DNA of 64,000 nt from Allosphingosinicella deserti (GCF_003012735.1 NZ_PXYI01000004.1:124001-188000); one strand, 5' to 3'; positions 1 through 7,408 are shown, counted from the first letter of the stretch. Notes: a model not told the origin generated them from the letters alone. A program made the numbers and translations.

Positions 1-868
1 CCGAACGCGCCGCTGGGGCGCAGCCGGTCGCTGTCGGCAAGGCGGGGCAGGGCGGCTTCGGGGGCACGATCGGGCGCTCCTGCGGATCGCCAGGCTGCAG
101 GAGATGGATGGCTGAGCCGCTCGCTCCCGCACCCAGGCCCGGCTTTAAGACCTGGCTGCCATCATAATGGCCGCCATTCTGTCGCCGGAACGGGATCGGC
201 GTCTCGGTGAAGAGGCCCTCAAGCCGTGTCCGATACGCAGCCGCGGTATCGGTCCAACCTTCGGCGGAAAGCCGATCCGCCTCGTAGACCGTAAATGGCG
301 GCAGCACCGCCATGCCGGGATAATAGAGAATGCCGTGCTGGATGGGCCACAACACATCGTCCAGCGCGCCGTTCACCCCACGCGTCGAATAATGCGGTTC
401 GCGTCCACCGATGGTCAGCGAGAGCATTGCGCGGCGGCCGAGCAGCCGACCTTCGCCGAAGCGATCGCCCCAATGCTCGCCGTCATGCCTGCCGACTCCA
501 TAAGCGAAGCCGTACGCGAAAACGCGCTCGACCCAGCCCTTCAGGATCGCCGGCATGGAATACCACCACAGCGGGAACTGAAAGATCACCGCGTCGGCCC
601 ACAGCAATTTCTCCTGCTCGGCTGCGACGTCGGGTGCCTGTGTGCCGGCCAGGAAGGCCTCCTTTGAGGCTTGCCCGTAGAAGAGCCTCTTCTCGCCGTC
701 CACGGCAGGGAAATCCCCGTGATCCGCAGTCGGCTTCCAGCTCATCGCGTAAAGATCGGAAACTTGGACCTCATGGCCTAGGCGCGTCAGCGTTTCGACG
801 GCGACATCCCTCAGCGACCCGCTGAGCGAACGCTGCTCCGGATGAGCATGGACGATGAATACGTTCAC
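1..868 (-). CDS. NAD(P)H dehydrogenase (quinone), flavodoxin-like fold; 3' end beyond window
   Basis: Predicted FMN-dependent NAD(P)H:quinone oxidoreductase of the flavodoxin-like (MdaB/YwrO-type) family, a cytosolic two-electron reductase. The GTG start at 868 gives MNVFIVHAHPEQRS, the phosphate-loop region typical of the fold. Further in are QFPLWWYSMPAILKGW, an FMN/active-site signature, and the GVNGALDD/GILYYPGM segment. Recognisable family sequence continues to about residue 255 (RRQNGGHYDG, then GSAIHL). After that the frame stays open to the window edge with low-complexity Pro-rich residues, so the true C-terminus is unseen or altered by a frameshift. It is divergent from the LysR gene at 986, which suggests LysR control in response to a quinone or electrophile. 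Family call fairly sure, substrate unknown. Confidence 0.8.
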   Translation of the reverse strand, partial: MNVFIVHAHPEQRSLSGSLRDVAVETLTRLGHEVQVSDLYAMSWKPTADHGDFPAVDGEKRLFYGQASKEAFLAGTQAPDVAAEQEKLLWADAVIFQFPLWWYSMPAILKGWVERVFAYGFAYGVGRHDGEHWGDRFGEGRLLGRRAMLSLTIGGREPHYSTRGVNGALDDVLWPIQHGILYYPGMAVLPPFTVYEADRLSAEGWTDTAAAYRTRLEGLFTETPIPFRRQNGGHYDGSQVLKPGLGAGASGSAIHLLQPGDPQERPIVPPKPPCPALPTATGCAPAARS

Positions 869-985
869 GATCTGGTCTCCAACCTGTCGGAGTACGGCCT
901 GGAGTTCAGGACCACTCACTTCGCTGGAGAGATGCGGCTTCCAATGATATCAGGCAAATTGCATGTTTGGATGTGTTTTATCGAT
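869..985. promoter_or_regulatory. divergent promoter region, quinone reductase / LysR
   Basis: This 117-bp gap separates two divergently transcribed genes, the usual place for a LysR binding site. The octamer GATATCAG occurs at 946-953 and again at 992-999, the second copy lying just inside the LysR coding start. That is a possible repeated half-site; no convincing -35/-10 pair was assigned. Confidence 0.4.
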
Positions 986-1891
986 ATGTCGGATATCAGA
1001 GCTTTTGATCTGAATCTTCTTCGCACGTTCGATGCTTTGATCGACGAGCGCAGTGTCACGCGCGCCGCCGGCCGCCTCGCCCTCAGCCAGCCGGCGGTGA
1101 GCGCCGCTCTCGCCCGCTTGCGCAGCGCGCTCGGTGATCCGTTGTTCGTGCGTGCCCAGCGTGGCCTGCTGCCGACGCCGCGAGCGTTGAGTCTGGCCGA
1201 GCCCGTCAAGAGGTTGCTCAAGGACGTCGAGACGATCGTACGGCCGTCCGAGTTCGATCCGGCATCGGCGCATTTCAAGCTCTCGGTATCGGCGAGCGAC
1301 TACACGCAGCGCGTGCTGCTGACCCCGTTTCTCGCCGTCCTGCAGAGGGAAGCGCCGGGCGCGCGGCTCGCGGTGCGAGCGCTTCAGGGTGCAAGGCTAA
1401 GCGGGCTCATCGCCCGCGGAGATCTCGATCTTGCCTTGTTGACACCGGAGGAGGCGCCGCCGACCCTTCTCGCGCGCCGGCTTTTCGTGGATCGCTATGT
1501 CTGCGCGATGCGCCGCGATCACCCGGCCGCCGGCGGGAACCTTGACCTCGATCGCTTCTGCGCGCTGGATCACGCCCTTGTCTCGCCCGATGGGGGCGGG
1601 TTTCGCGGGCCGGTCGACGCAGCACTCGAAGCACTTGGGCGAACGCGGCGCGTCGCGGTGTCGGCGCCGAGCTTTCTCGGGTTGCTGGAGGTGATCGAGC
1701 AGACGGATCTTGTCGCAGCCGTTCCGGAGCGTTTGGTTCGAAAGGCACCAAATTTAGTGGTGTCCGCATTGCCGGTCGAAGTTCCGGGTTTCACGATCAT
1801 CGGCGCATGGCATGAGCGGACGCGCCACGATCCCGCGCAACGCTGGGTCCGGCGTCGGCTAGCGCTGTTCGCGGAGTCGCTGGACGGGTGA
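986..1891 (+). CDS. LysR-family transcriptional regulator
   Basis: 301-residue LysR-type regulator. The N-terminal winged helix spans roughly residues 5-65 (DLNLLRTFDALIDERSVTRA, then SQPAVSAALARLR and DPLFVR, the classic LysR HTH). A periplasmic-binding-like effector domain follows. The frame is open from 842, but the ATG at 986 (MSDIRAFDLNLL) matches the usual family N-terminus and leaves a normal intergenic promoter; an earlier start would run into the divergent gene. It probably activates the divergent flavoprotein gene in response to an effector and represses itself, which is the common arrangement in this family. The effector cannot be told from sequence. Confidence 0.9.
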   Translation: MSDIRAFDLNLLRTFDALIDERSVTRAAGRLALSQPAVSAALARLRSALGDPLFVRAQRGLLPTPRALSLAEPVKRLLKDVETIVRPSEFDPASAHFKLSVSASDYTQRVLLTPFLAVLQREAPGARLAVRALQGARLSGLIARGDLDLALLTPEEAPPTLLARRLFVDRYVCAMRRDHPAAGGNLDLDRFCALDHALVSPDGGGFRGPVDAALEALGRTRRVAVSAPSFLGLLEVIEQTDLVAAVPERLVRKAPNLVVSALPVEVPGFTIIGAWHERTRHDPAQRWVRRRLALFAESLDG

Positions 1892-2131
1892 CCGTCAGCC
1901 ATTGAGCCTCTTCGCGCAGGATGAAGGCGCGTCGCACCAGCTCAACGCGCGTCGCTGATCGTGCAGCAACAAGCCAGCGGCTTCACGGGAATACGATCCG
2001 CATGTGGCGCCGGCCATCGAGGTTCCAGCCGATGTCGCCGCGGACGTCGCTTGAGCGGGATCGACGAGCAGGCTGCCACTGCCGTCCGGGCAGGCCTGGC
2101 CGGGTAAAAAGATTTCCGGCCGAAACCGAGA
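1892..2131. other. intergenic, no gene recognised
   Basis: About 240 bases between the LysR gene and the minus-strand o-spanin. Open frames exist on the minus strand but their translations are Arg/Pro-rich and lack a start with a ribosome binding site. It may be the eroded end of the phage-derived patch. Confidence 0.4.
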
Positions 2132-2458
2132 TCACGGAGGCGAGATGGCGGGGTCGGAAAGGCACCCGTCCACAAGGAGCCGCAATATTCGATCCGTGGC
2201 GCGAAGCTCGAGCACCTTGCCGGCCAGAATGTCGGCCGCAGCCCGCGCATCGGTCGGAAGCGTGCCCGCAACGCCCACCTCCGGCGGAATGTCCTCGCGG
2301 GCAACGCAGGCGACTGGCACGGGCATTCGCACCGGCACGCGGCCACGGGTGCCGCAAGCGCAGAGCAAGCATGTGGCGAGGATCGCCAGTGATGCTCCGC
2401 CACTGCCTCGGCGTTCGGTGACGACCCGATCTTCTCTCGATGAAAGTTCTTTGGTCAA
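2132..2458 (-). CDS. Rz1-like outer-membrane spanin (o-spanin) lipoprotein
   Basis: Small lipoprotein of about 108 residues, matching the o-spanin of two-component phage spanins, which fuse inner and outer membranes at the end of phage lysis. A TTG start at 2458 is preceded by AAAGGA at good spacing. The N-terminus has a short hydrophobic stretch and a lipobox-like LCAC (Cys about residue 35). Next comes VPVRMPVPVACVAR, resembling the Pro-rich linker of Rz1-type proteins, and a helical C-terminus. It starts 57 bases after the i-spanin stop and reads in the same direction. Assigned by architecture and context rather than strong motif; the start is uncertain. Confidence 0.55.
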   Translation of the reverse strand: MTKELSSREDRVVTERRGSGGASLAILATCLLCACGTRGRVPVRMPVPVACVAREDIPPEVGVAGTLPTDARAAADILAGKVLELRATDRILRLLVDGCLSDPAISPP

Positions 2459-2514
2459 AGCAACGGTCCTTTCCGCCGGCCGAGGATGGCCGACACGGAG
2501 CTGCAGTGGATGCG

Positions 2515-2883
2515 CTACAAGCCCTTCGCGTTGCGAAGTGTCTCGCTGATCGTGCACGGGCTTCCCTGCGGGCGCGGTAGACGCGCGGATGCTCTCAGCG
2601 CTTCGGCCTGAACTTCGTGCCGGGCGTTGGCGCTCCGCGCCTCGGCAAGCGCTGCCTTGGTCTGGGCCCGCCGACGCACGCCTTCGGCGTTCAACGCTTT
2701 GATCATCGCATTCTGCTGGTCGATCGCGGCACTCGCCACGATCAGCCGCCTCTGGAGCTTGGTCGCGTGACGTTGCTCCGCCTTGAGGCATAGCCACAAC
2801 ACCATGGTCAAAAGTAGCAGCAGTGCGCAGAAAGCGGGCGCCGCGTGGCGCCGAATAGCGCCGGCTATGGCCAGAATGTGCAT
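2515..2883 (-). CDS. Rz-like inner-membrane spanin (i-spanin)
   Basis: About 122 residues. A single N-terminal membrane segment (about residues 15-35, ALLLLLTMVLWLCL) is followed by a long Ala/Arg/Glu-rich helix with coiled-coil character (about residues 40-105), the architecture of phage Rz i-spanins. The ATG at 2883 overlaps the stop of the upstream protease gene as TGATG, supporting this start by translational coupling; an in-frame ATG at 2898 would add five residues. With the following lipoprotein it forms a spanin pair, the last step of double-stranded DNA phage lysis. Sequence identity to known spanins is typically very low, so the call rests on topology and position. Confidence 0.6.
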   Translation of the reverse strand: MHILAIAGAIRRHAAPAFCALLLLLTMVLWLCLKAEQRHATKLQRRLIVASAAIDQQNAMIKALNAEGVRRRAQTKAALAEARSANARHEVQAEALRASARLPRPQGSPCTISETLRNAKGL

Positions 2884-3455
2884 CACCGGTCTCCGCACAA
2901 CTTGGTCTTGTTGAGCGCCCGCGAAAGCGTCAGGCCCGATCCGTTGCCGGCGCTGACGATCCCAACCAATTGTCCGGCTTCGTCCACGATCGGACCGCCG
3001 GACATGCCTGGGAAGACGAGACCGCGGAGCTGCGAAAGCCCGCGAAGCGCCTCATCCCGGATCTCGATGCCGTCCGTTCCGTGGAGCCGTTGAACGACCA
3101 ATTTCCGGCCATGGGCAAACCCCACGGCAAAATAGGAGAAACCCGTCACAAATCCGGCGCATGTCGGGGGGACACGGATCGACGATGCCGCCGCGGTGCG
3201 GACAATGGCTATGTCGCGCGCGCCGTCTTCATGGACCAGCTCTACGGGAACATCGTCGATCGTGCAGGCACGGCCGGCGACGACATGATCGGCGGTGAGG
3301 ACGAGATTGCCGTCGATCCGCACCCCGGATCCCACGACCGTCTCGCAAACGATCCGTTCGACGGTGTCGAGCTCGATGAAGAAGAGGGAGGGGATTGCCT
3401 CATTGGTCGGCGCTGGCGCCGCGCCCAGAAGCAACGCAAGGAAAGCTCGCTTCAT
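2883..3455 (-). CDS. trypsin-like serine protease (S1 fold), phage-patch associated
   Basis: 190-residue protein with a hydrophobic N-terminus that is probably a signal peptide (MKRAFLALLLGAAPA). It has a complete S1/HtrA-like triad: His57 in LTADHVV, Asp81 in ARDIAIV, and Ser152 in PGMSGGPIVDEAGQLVGIV. There is no PDZ domain, so it is a minimal secreted or periplasmic protease. It is transcribed with the spanin genes, overlapping the i-spanin start. A protease inside a lysis cassette is unusual; it could aid envelope breakdown or be cargo from a neighbouring host gene. Catalytic motifs are clear, the role is inferred. Confidence 0.8.
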   Translation of the reverse strand: MKRAFLALLLGAAPAPTNEAIPSLFFIELDTVERIVCETVVGSGVRIDGNLVLTADHVVAGRACTIDDVPVELVHEDGARDIAIVRTAAASSIRVPPTCAGFVTGFSYFAVGFAHGRKLVVQRLHGTDGIEIRDEALRGLSQLRGLVFPGMSGGPIVDEAGQLVGIVSAGNGSGLTLSRALNKTKLCGDR

Positions 3456-3492
3456 ACTTGTCTCCCGTGGCGTGATGTTTGGTTTGCAGACT

Positions 3493-3645
3493 TCAGCTTG
3501 GGGCGCCGGCGCGCCGCGGCGGGTGCGGAAAGGTCGGTCCGTTGGTTCGCGCCAGCCACTTCCGATATCCGCGAGGTGGCTGCGGAGGCGCGTGCTGGGG
3601 GATGTGCGGAATGTCCTGGACGCCGCAGCAGGCGGTGAAGCGCAT
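3493..3645 (-). CDS. small ORF coupled to endolysin remnant
   Basis: A 50-residue ORF whose ATG at 3645 overlaps the amidase stop as TGATG, so it would be translationally coupled. It begins MRFTACCGVQDIPHIP and is rich in Pro and Arg with a CC pair; there is no membrane segment and no family recognised. It lies between the endolysin fragment and the protease. It could equally be chance in GC-rich DNA. Confidence 0.3.
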   Translation of the reverse strand: MRFTACCGVQDIPHIPQHAPPQPPRGYRKWLARTNGPTFPHPPRRAGAPS

Positions 3646-3914
3646 CAGCTTCGGCGAGTGGCTCCAGCCTTGCCGGACTCCCTCAGCCACGCGGAGACGT
3701 CGAAGCTCGGACATGCCTTCGCTACCTTCGGGAAGTCCCGATGTCCGCAGATCCTCGCCTTCGGATGCTTGGCGCGCAGTTGCTCGACCAGCGTCAGCAT
3801 GGCCCCCTTTTGAGCCGGCGTGCGCGTGTCCTTCGGGTTCATCTTCGCATCGACCCCGCCAGCATAGCAGATGGCGAGCGTATCGAAGTTGGGCGCGACA
3901 ATGTTTTCCGCCGC
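3645..3914 (-). pseudogene. C-terminal fragment of phage N-acetylmuramoyl-L-alanine amidase (endolysin)
   Basis: The reading frame ending at 3645 carries the C-terminal half of an amidase_2/T7-lysozyme-type endolysin. IVAPNFDTLAICYAGGVD is followed by TPAQKGAMLTLVEQL and then CGHRDFPKVAKACPSFDV, the last zinc-ligand His and surrounding motif. The N-terminal half, with the first zinc ligands (usual form VIHxSAT), is absent. Upstream of about 3905 the frame becomes unrelated sequence and a different phage protein begins in another frame. This looks like a deletion junction at a GGC-rich run (about 3903-3918). Without the N-terminal ligands it should be inactive. Confidence 0.65.
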
Positions 3915-4221
3915 CGCCGGTCTGGCTCCAGCTCGAGACCAATTTGCCCTGGCCCCCGATCGATGCCCAGAGCGCCCTGCAATGCTCGATCGCGTGGCGC
4001 TGCGGGTCATCGAACCCGGCTCCGCCCTCGGCCAGCCAGCGATCGGCGACGTTCGGGTACAGATTGCGCAGCACCTTGGTCATCTTCTGCCGGCCGCCGC
4101 CGAGCTCCCCGGACAGATCGACCACCGTCGTCTCCCGATATGTGCCATGCTGCGCGGCGAAAGCGTTGATCAACGGTTCCTGTGCCGCGGGCTTGGTCTT
4201 CCTGCGTTTGTCTTTCGTCAT
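3906..4221 (-). pseudogene. N-terminal part of an unknown phage-type protein, joined to endolysin remnant
   Basis: The ATG at 4221 has GGAGG five to six bases upstream. About 100 residues follow with protein-like composition (QEPLINAFAAQHGTYRETTV, then DLSGELGGGRQKMTKVLRN and HAIEHCRALWASIGGQGK). I associate this style of sequence with small phage proteins but cannot name a function. Around 3906-3918 the sequence runs into the amidase fragment in a different frame, and the remaining open frame to 3493 is an antisense-like shadow. Best read as the 5' half of a gene truncated by the deletion that also removed the 5' half of the endolysin. Confidence 0.45.
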
Positions 4222-4413
4222 CTTGGCCTCCATGCCTGTTGGTGCCGGACGTCGGTCCGGCTTTGTCTCGTTTCCGCCGGTGCACGGCCAACCGCGCTGC
4301 CGCGGCGTTCGTCCGCGAAGGTTGCTCGTGCGGAGCGTCGGTTCGGCGATGCGGGTGTTTGGCTTGAGCAGCCTGGGGAGCTGCGGCGTTGGTGAAAGCC
4401 GAGCCCGATAGTG

Positions 4414-4462
4414 CGATAGTGCAAAAAGCATCATGAGAAAGCAAGTGCTTTTTGCACTATCG
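4414..4462. promoter_or_regulatory. long perfect inverted repeat, putative repressor operator
   Basis: Two perfect 17-bp arms, CGATAGTGCAAAAAGCA at 4414-4430 and its reverse complement at 4446-4462, flank a 15-base spacer. The right arm with its flank also forms its own palindrome, AGTGC-TTTTT-GCACT. An extra CGATAGTG lies directly before the left arm (4406-4413). It ends 16 bases before the XRE start and faces the minus-strand phage genes, the layout of a phage operator between repressor and lytic genes. There is no U-run, so a terminator is unlikely. Confidence 0.65.
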
Positions 4463-4478
4463 ATGCTATTGCAGGCGA

Positions 4479-4940
4479 ATGACGACACCCAATCAGCGCC
4501 TGAAGCTCGCCCGCGCCAAAAGGTTCGAGCGGGCGATCGATGCGGCCAGGGCGATGGGGGTTCCCGTTGCCACCTATAACCAGCATGAGAATGGCCTGCG
4601 CGGCTCCGGGAGCATCCCGCGGAGGGCCGCGGAGCGCTACGCCGCGTTCTTCGGCGTTTCGCTCGATTGGCTGCTCACCGGACGCGGCGCTGATCCCGCA
4701 GCGGACGATCCGCTCCCTAGTGAAGCGGAGCTGGAAAGGATGGTCGAGATTGCGATGCTGGAGCTTCCGGCCGGTGCACGGCTCGCGGACTTTCCGCATA
4801 TCGTCGGCCCAGCGCTGCATGCGCAGCTAGTGCAATTTCGATCTGCTCACGGAGTGCGGTCGAGCCCGGACGCAGCGACCGTTCCCGGCACAGACGCTCG
4901 ATCTCGTGCGCCCACCAGCCCAGGCGCGAGGGCAGGATAG
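4479..4940 (+). CDS. XRE-family (CI-like) phage repressor
   Basis: 153-residue protein with an N-terminal helix-turn-helix of XRE type: QRLKLARAKRFERAIDAARA, then VPVATYNQHENGLR (recognition helix) and YAAFFGVSLDWLLTG, a hallmark ending of these domains. There is no S24 peptidase domain, so it is a short repressor lacking the RecA-cleavable part. The start at 4479 (MTTPNQRLK) was chosen because the HTH begins there; an upstream ATG at 4452 lies inside the inverted repeat. It is divergent from the phage lysis remnant and likely binds the 4414-4462 repeat to control both directions. The last 30 residues are Ser/Pro/Ala-rich and may be poorly conserved. Confidence 0.8.
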   Translation: MTTPNQRLKLARAKRFERAIDAARAMGVPVATYNQHENGLRGSGSIPRRAAERYAAFFGVSLDWLLTGRGADPAADDPLPSEAELERMVEIAMLELPAGARLADFPHIVGPALHAQLVQFRSAHGVRSSPDAATVPGTDARSRAPTSPGARAG

Positions 4941-5016
4941 CGCATTCCATGGGACAGGACGGACATCCTGCTTCGCAGGCGGGCTCCTGAAGGAGCAGAT
5001 GGTTTCGGACGGGCAC
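4717..5016 (-). CDS. small Cys-rich ORF, convergent overlap with XRE gene
   Basis: A GTG at 5016 with an AGGAGAG ribosome site seven to eight bases upstream opens a 99-residue frame. The N-terminus has a four-Cys cluster (CEAGCPSCPMEC, about residues 14-25), a possible metal knuckle. A helical segment follows (HEIERLCRERSLRP, then TALREQIEIALAAHAALG). It overlaps the 3' part of the XRE gene by over 200 bases in antisense, so only one may be real over that stretch. No family recognised. Confidence 0.35.
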   Translation of the reverse strand: MPVRNHLLLQEPACEAGCPSCPMECAILPSRLGWWAHEIERLCRERSLRPGSTALREQIEIALAAHAALGRRYAESPRAVHRPEAPASQSRPSFPAPLH

Positions 5017-5223
5017 GACTCGACTCTCCTGTTCTCACTTTGTTCTATACAGAAGTCGCGAAAATCGCAAGGATTGATGCCTCCATTCTGGCGCCGATTG
5101 CACGCGGGATAGACCAGCCAACCGCTGACTTGCGGGCTTTTCGATCGGGGATGATGCGTTTCGCACTTGACTCTGAGGCGTGCATTGTGCATCAAGTTTG
5201 TCTGGTTCTTGGGAGCATAAGCG

Positions 5224-5688
5224 ATGGCTGCACAGGAAGAGCAAGGGCCGACAGCGTTGGCGGCCGCGGACGAACATGCAGGATCGCTCTCCGCTTGGGA
5301 GGCCGCGATCGCACCCACGTCCAGTCCGTGGATCATCGAGTCCGGAGGTGACGCGACGGTCGTGCGAGCCGCTGCATCGGGGCGGAAGATTGCCGCAACG
5401 GGGATGTGCCGCCTGCCGCCCCGACGGCGGAGCGAATCGCGCGAAGCCTATCAGCGGAGATTTTGCCGGCATCGATCCGAGAACGAGGCCAATGCGCGCC
5501 TCATCGCGGCCGCTCCCGATCTGTTCGACGCCCTGCAGGCCTGCGTCACTGCTGGAGCCGCCGAGGGCGTGGCAATGAGCCCAGCCGTTGCCGCCCGGGC
5601 TCGGGCGGCCCTCGCCAGAGCCTGCGGCCGGAATTTGGACAGGGCGGGCATCGGGCCCTCCGAACCCGGCGCGCGGCGCCAGGCATGA
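5224..5688 (+). CDS. phage-type hypothetical protein
   Basis: 154-residue protein with the segment ENEANARLIAAAPDLFDALQ, a signature I recognise from small uncharacterised phage and prophage proteins, followed by a helical Ala-rich C-terminus. A GGGAG ribosome site precedes the ATG. The next gene starts inside its stop (ATGA overlap), so they form a two-gene operon. No enzymatic motif, Cys cluster or membrane segment is visible. Probably another leftover of the phage patch, on the same strand as the repressor. Confidence 0.65.
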   Translation: MAAQEEQGPTALAAADEHAGSLSAWEAAIAPTSSPWIIESGGDATVVRAAASGRKIAATGMCRLPPRRRSESREAYQRRFCRHRSENEANARLIAAAPDLFDALQACVTAGAAEGVAMSPAVAARARAALARACGRNLDRAGIGPSEPGARRQA

Positions 5689-5969
5689 AGTACGCAACCT
5701 TCACCAGCGATGGCCGGGCCTCTCCGCTGGCATGGGGAGAAGAGCCGGACCGCCGCAGCGATCGCGAGAAGCTCCTCGAGGCCATCGACCGCCATCTGCT
5801 CAACGCCGCATCGTTGGGGCGTCTCTGCGCCTCCGCGCAGCAGATCGACGAGGTGGCGTTTGCCGCTGCCGAGAAAGCCCGCGAGGACAGCGAGGCCCAG
5901 CTCGTCCGGCTCGTCGAAGATGTCGTGCTGGTGCCTTATGATCGGTTGCTCAAGGCTATGATGGCCTGA
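5685..5969 (+). CDS. conserved small hypothetical protein
   Basis: 94 residues, starting at the ATG that overlaps the previous stop (ATGA). It begins MKYATFTSDGRASPLAWGEE and continues as an acidic, largely helical protein (KLLEAIDRHLLNAASLGRL, then AFAAAEKAREDSEAQLVRLV). No catalytic motif or membrane segment. Translational coupling to the 5224 gene suggests a joint role, perhaps phage-derived. Function unknown. Confidence 0.6.
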   Translation: MKYATFTSDGRASPLAWGEEPDRRSDREKLLEAIDRHLLNAASLGRLCASAQQIDEVAFAAAEKAREDSEAQLVRLVEDVVLVPYDRLLKAMMA

Positions 5970-6042
5970 GCAAGGTGCCGTTCGTCGGCCTGCGCCGGCC
6001 TGCCTCTCTCGCCTTGCCGTTGCTGTCTTCGAAGCGTCGGTC

Positions 6043-6333
6043 TCAGGCGAGGCAGACCAGGAGATCGGCAAGTTCGCCTGCCAGAGTGTCGTCGGGCACC
6101 TCGAGCGCGCTGAAGATGCTGGCGATCGCTTCCTGTCGCTCCCGGCGGCGACTCTCGGCGGCATGGGCCAAGCCGCTCTTGTCGCCGAAGAGCTGGTCGA
6201 GATATTCGGAAGCAAGGCGTTGGTGCGCAAGCGCGGCTTCCGGACCGGCGCAGGCGGCATGCGCAGCCTCCGTCTCGGCACGCAGAAACAGGTAATCGGA
6301 GTCCGGAACGTCGGATTTGGGCACAAGTCCCAT
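6043..6333 (-). CDS. conserved small helical hypothetical protein
   Basis: 96-residue protein beginning MGLVPKSDVPDSDYLFLRAE; an in-frame ATG at 6357 would add eight residues. The middle, HQRLASEYLDQLFGDKSG, is a helix style common in small sphingomonad proteins that I cannot assign to a named family. Acidic and soluble, with no Cys motifs. It converges on the 5224-5969 pair. Function unknown. Confidence 0.6.
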   Translation of the reverse strand: MGLVPKSDVPDSDYLFLRAETEAAHAACAGPEAALAHQRLASEYLDQLFGDKSGLAHAAESRRRERQEAIASIFSALEVPDDTLAGELADLLVCLA

Positions 6334-6636
6334 GGCTCGCCTCTTCAACACGCACACTCGGCATTTACGGATCGCTAATTTTGGTTAAGAAATAGTTAAC
6401 GCCCCCCCCCCCTGTTGGGGAGGAAAAGGCGCTGGCCTGAGCGGGCGGCGGGGGAATGAGGCTGCCCGCGGACTCGCCGGAGATGAGCCCGCATCGACAC
6501 GCTTCGGGCACAATCGTCTTGCGCGCCTGCACATTTTCTCCATCCTGGCCGCGTCACCTCTGCAAACCATCGTACGATCAGACCGGCTGAAACCGGCTAA
6601 TGCGCCGAGAGCCGGCAGCTGCAAGGGAGATGGCAC
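6334..6636. other. intergenic with 11-C homopolymer
   Basis: About 300 bases without a supported gene. It is locally AT-rich (6360-6400, unlike the surroundings) and contains a run of 11 C at 6402-6412, followed by TGTT and GGGG that could pair as a short hairpin. The AT-rich part upstream of the minus-strand gene at 6333 may hold its promoter. Confidence 0.4.
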
Positions 6637-7203
6637 ATGACGGGACAACGGAACATCGCACGGGGCGGGATCAACTGGAGGCTGATTGGTTGGACGGTCG
6701 CAGCCGCCTTGCTGCTGATGCCGGTCCTGGCCATGCAGGCCACGCCGGAAGTTGCCTGGGGGCCGGGCGACTTCGCGGCATTCGCGCTCGTTTTGGGGGG
6801 AGCGGGCCTCGCTTGCGAGTTCCTGATGCGCAAGGCCGCGAACCCGTCCTACCGCGCCGCCAGCTGTGTGGCAGCGGGCGCCGGCCTTCTTCTTCTCTGG
6901 GCGAATGCCGCCATCGGCCTGATCGGATCGGAGGGAGAGAATGCCAATCTGCTCTATTTCGGGGTGCTTGCAATTGCCGTCGTCGGCGCCGCAATCGGAG
7001 GCTTCCGTGCCCGTCGCATGGTGCACGCTTGCGTCGCTGCCGCGCTTGGGCAGGCTGCGGTACCGGTGATTGCACTGTCCGCCGGCTGGGCGTCGGTCGA
7101 GATGGTCGGATCCGCTGACGTCCTGATGGTCAGCGGCGGCTTCATTGCGCTTTGGCTCGTCGCGGCAGCCTTGTTCCGCAAGGCGGCGCAGAGCGCGCAA
7201 TAG
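6637..7203 (+). CDS. multi-pass membrane protein, unknown function
   Basis: 188 residues with about five or six hydrophobic segments (WTVAAALLLMPVLAM, FAAFALVLGGAGLAC, CVAAGAGLLLLWANAAIGLI, LLYFGVLAIAVVGAAIGG, AALGQAAVPVIALSAG, MVSGGFIALWLVAAALF). The N-terminal residues are charged and cytosolic. The ribosome site AAGGGAG lies nine bases before the ATG. No transporter signature is visible. It is monocistronic as far as can be seen. Confidence 0.7.
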   Translation: MTGQRNIARGGINWRLIGWTVAAALLLMPVLAMQATPEVAWGPGDFAAFALVLGGAGLACEFLMRKAANPSYRAASCVAAGAGLLLLWANAAIGLIGSEGENANLLYFGVLAIAVVGAAIGGFRARRMVHACVAAALGQAAVPVIALSAGWASVEMVGSADVLMVSGGFIALWLVAAALFRKAAQSAQ

Positions 7204-7408
7204 GCGGGCAGCCGCACGTCGGACGAGTCGAAGGACGCTGCTCTTCCGCGACAATGTCGAGCCAGTTCGGCCCCAACCGGCTCCTCCTCATGATGGAAAT
7301 CTCGGGTGTGATCGAGAAGTGGCAGATGATGGCCGGTGCTTCGCCGCGGCACGTGCATGTGCTAAGCGCGCCTGGCACGCGGATCGCTCCGCATTGGGAA
7401 GACAGCCG

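Noticed and set aside
1942-2403. Minus-strand frames near the o-spanin
   Set aside because: They overlap the spanin in other frames and have shadow-like composition; a short stretch (GDIGWNLDGRRHMRIVFP) looks protein-like but has no start or family.
4414-4462. Inverted repeat as a rho-independent terminator or IS end
   Set aside because: No T-run outside the stem, no transposase and no target duplication; the location before a repressor fits an operator better.
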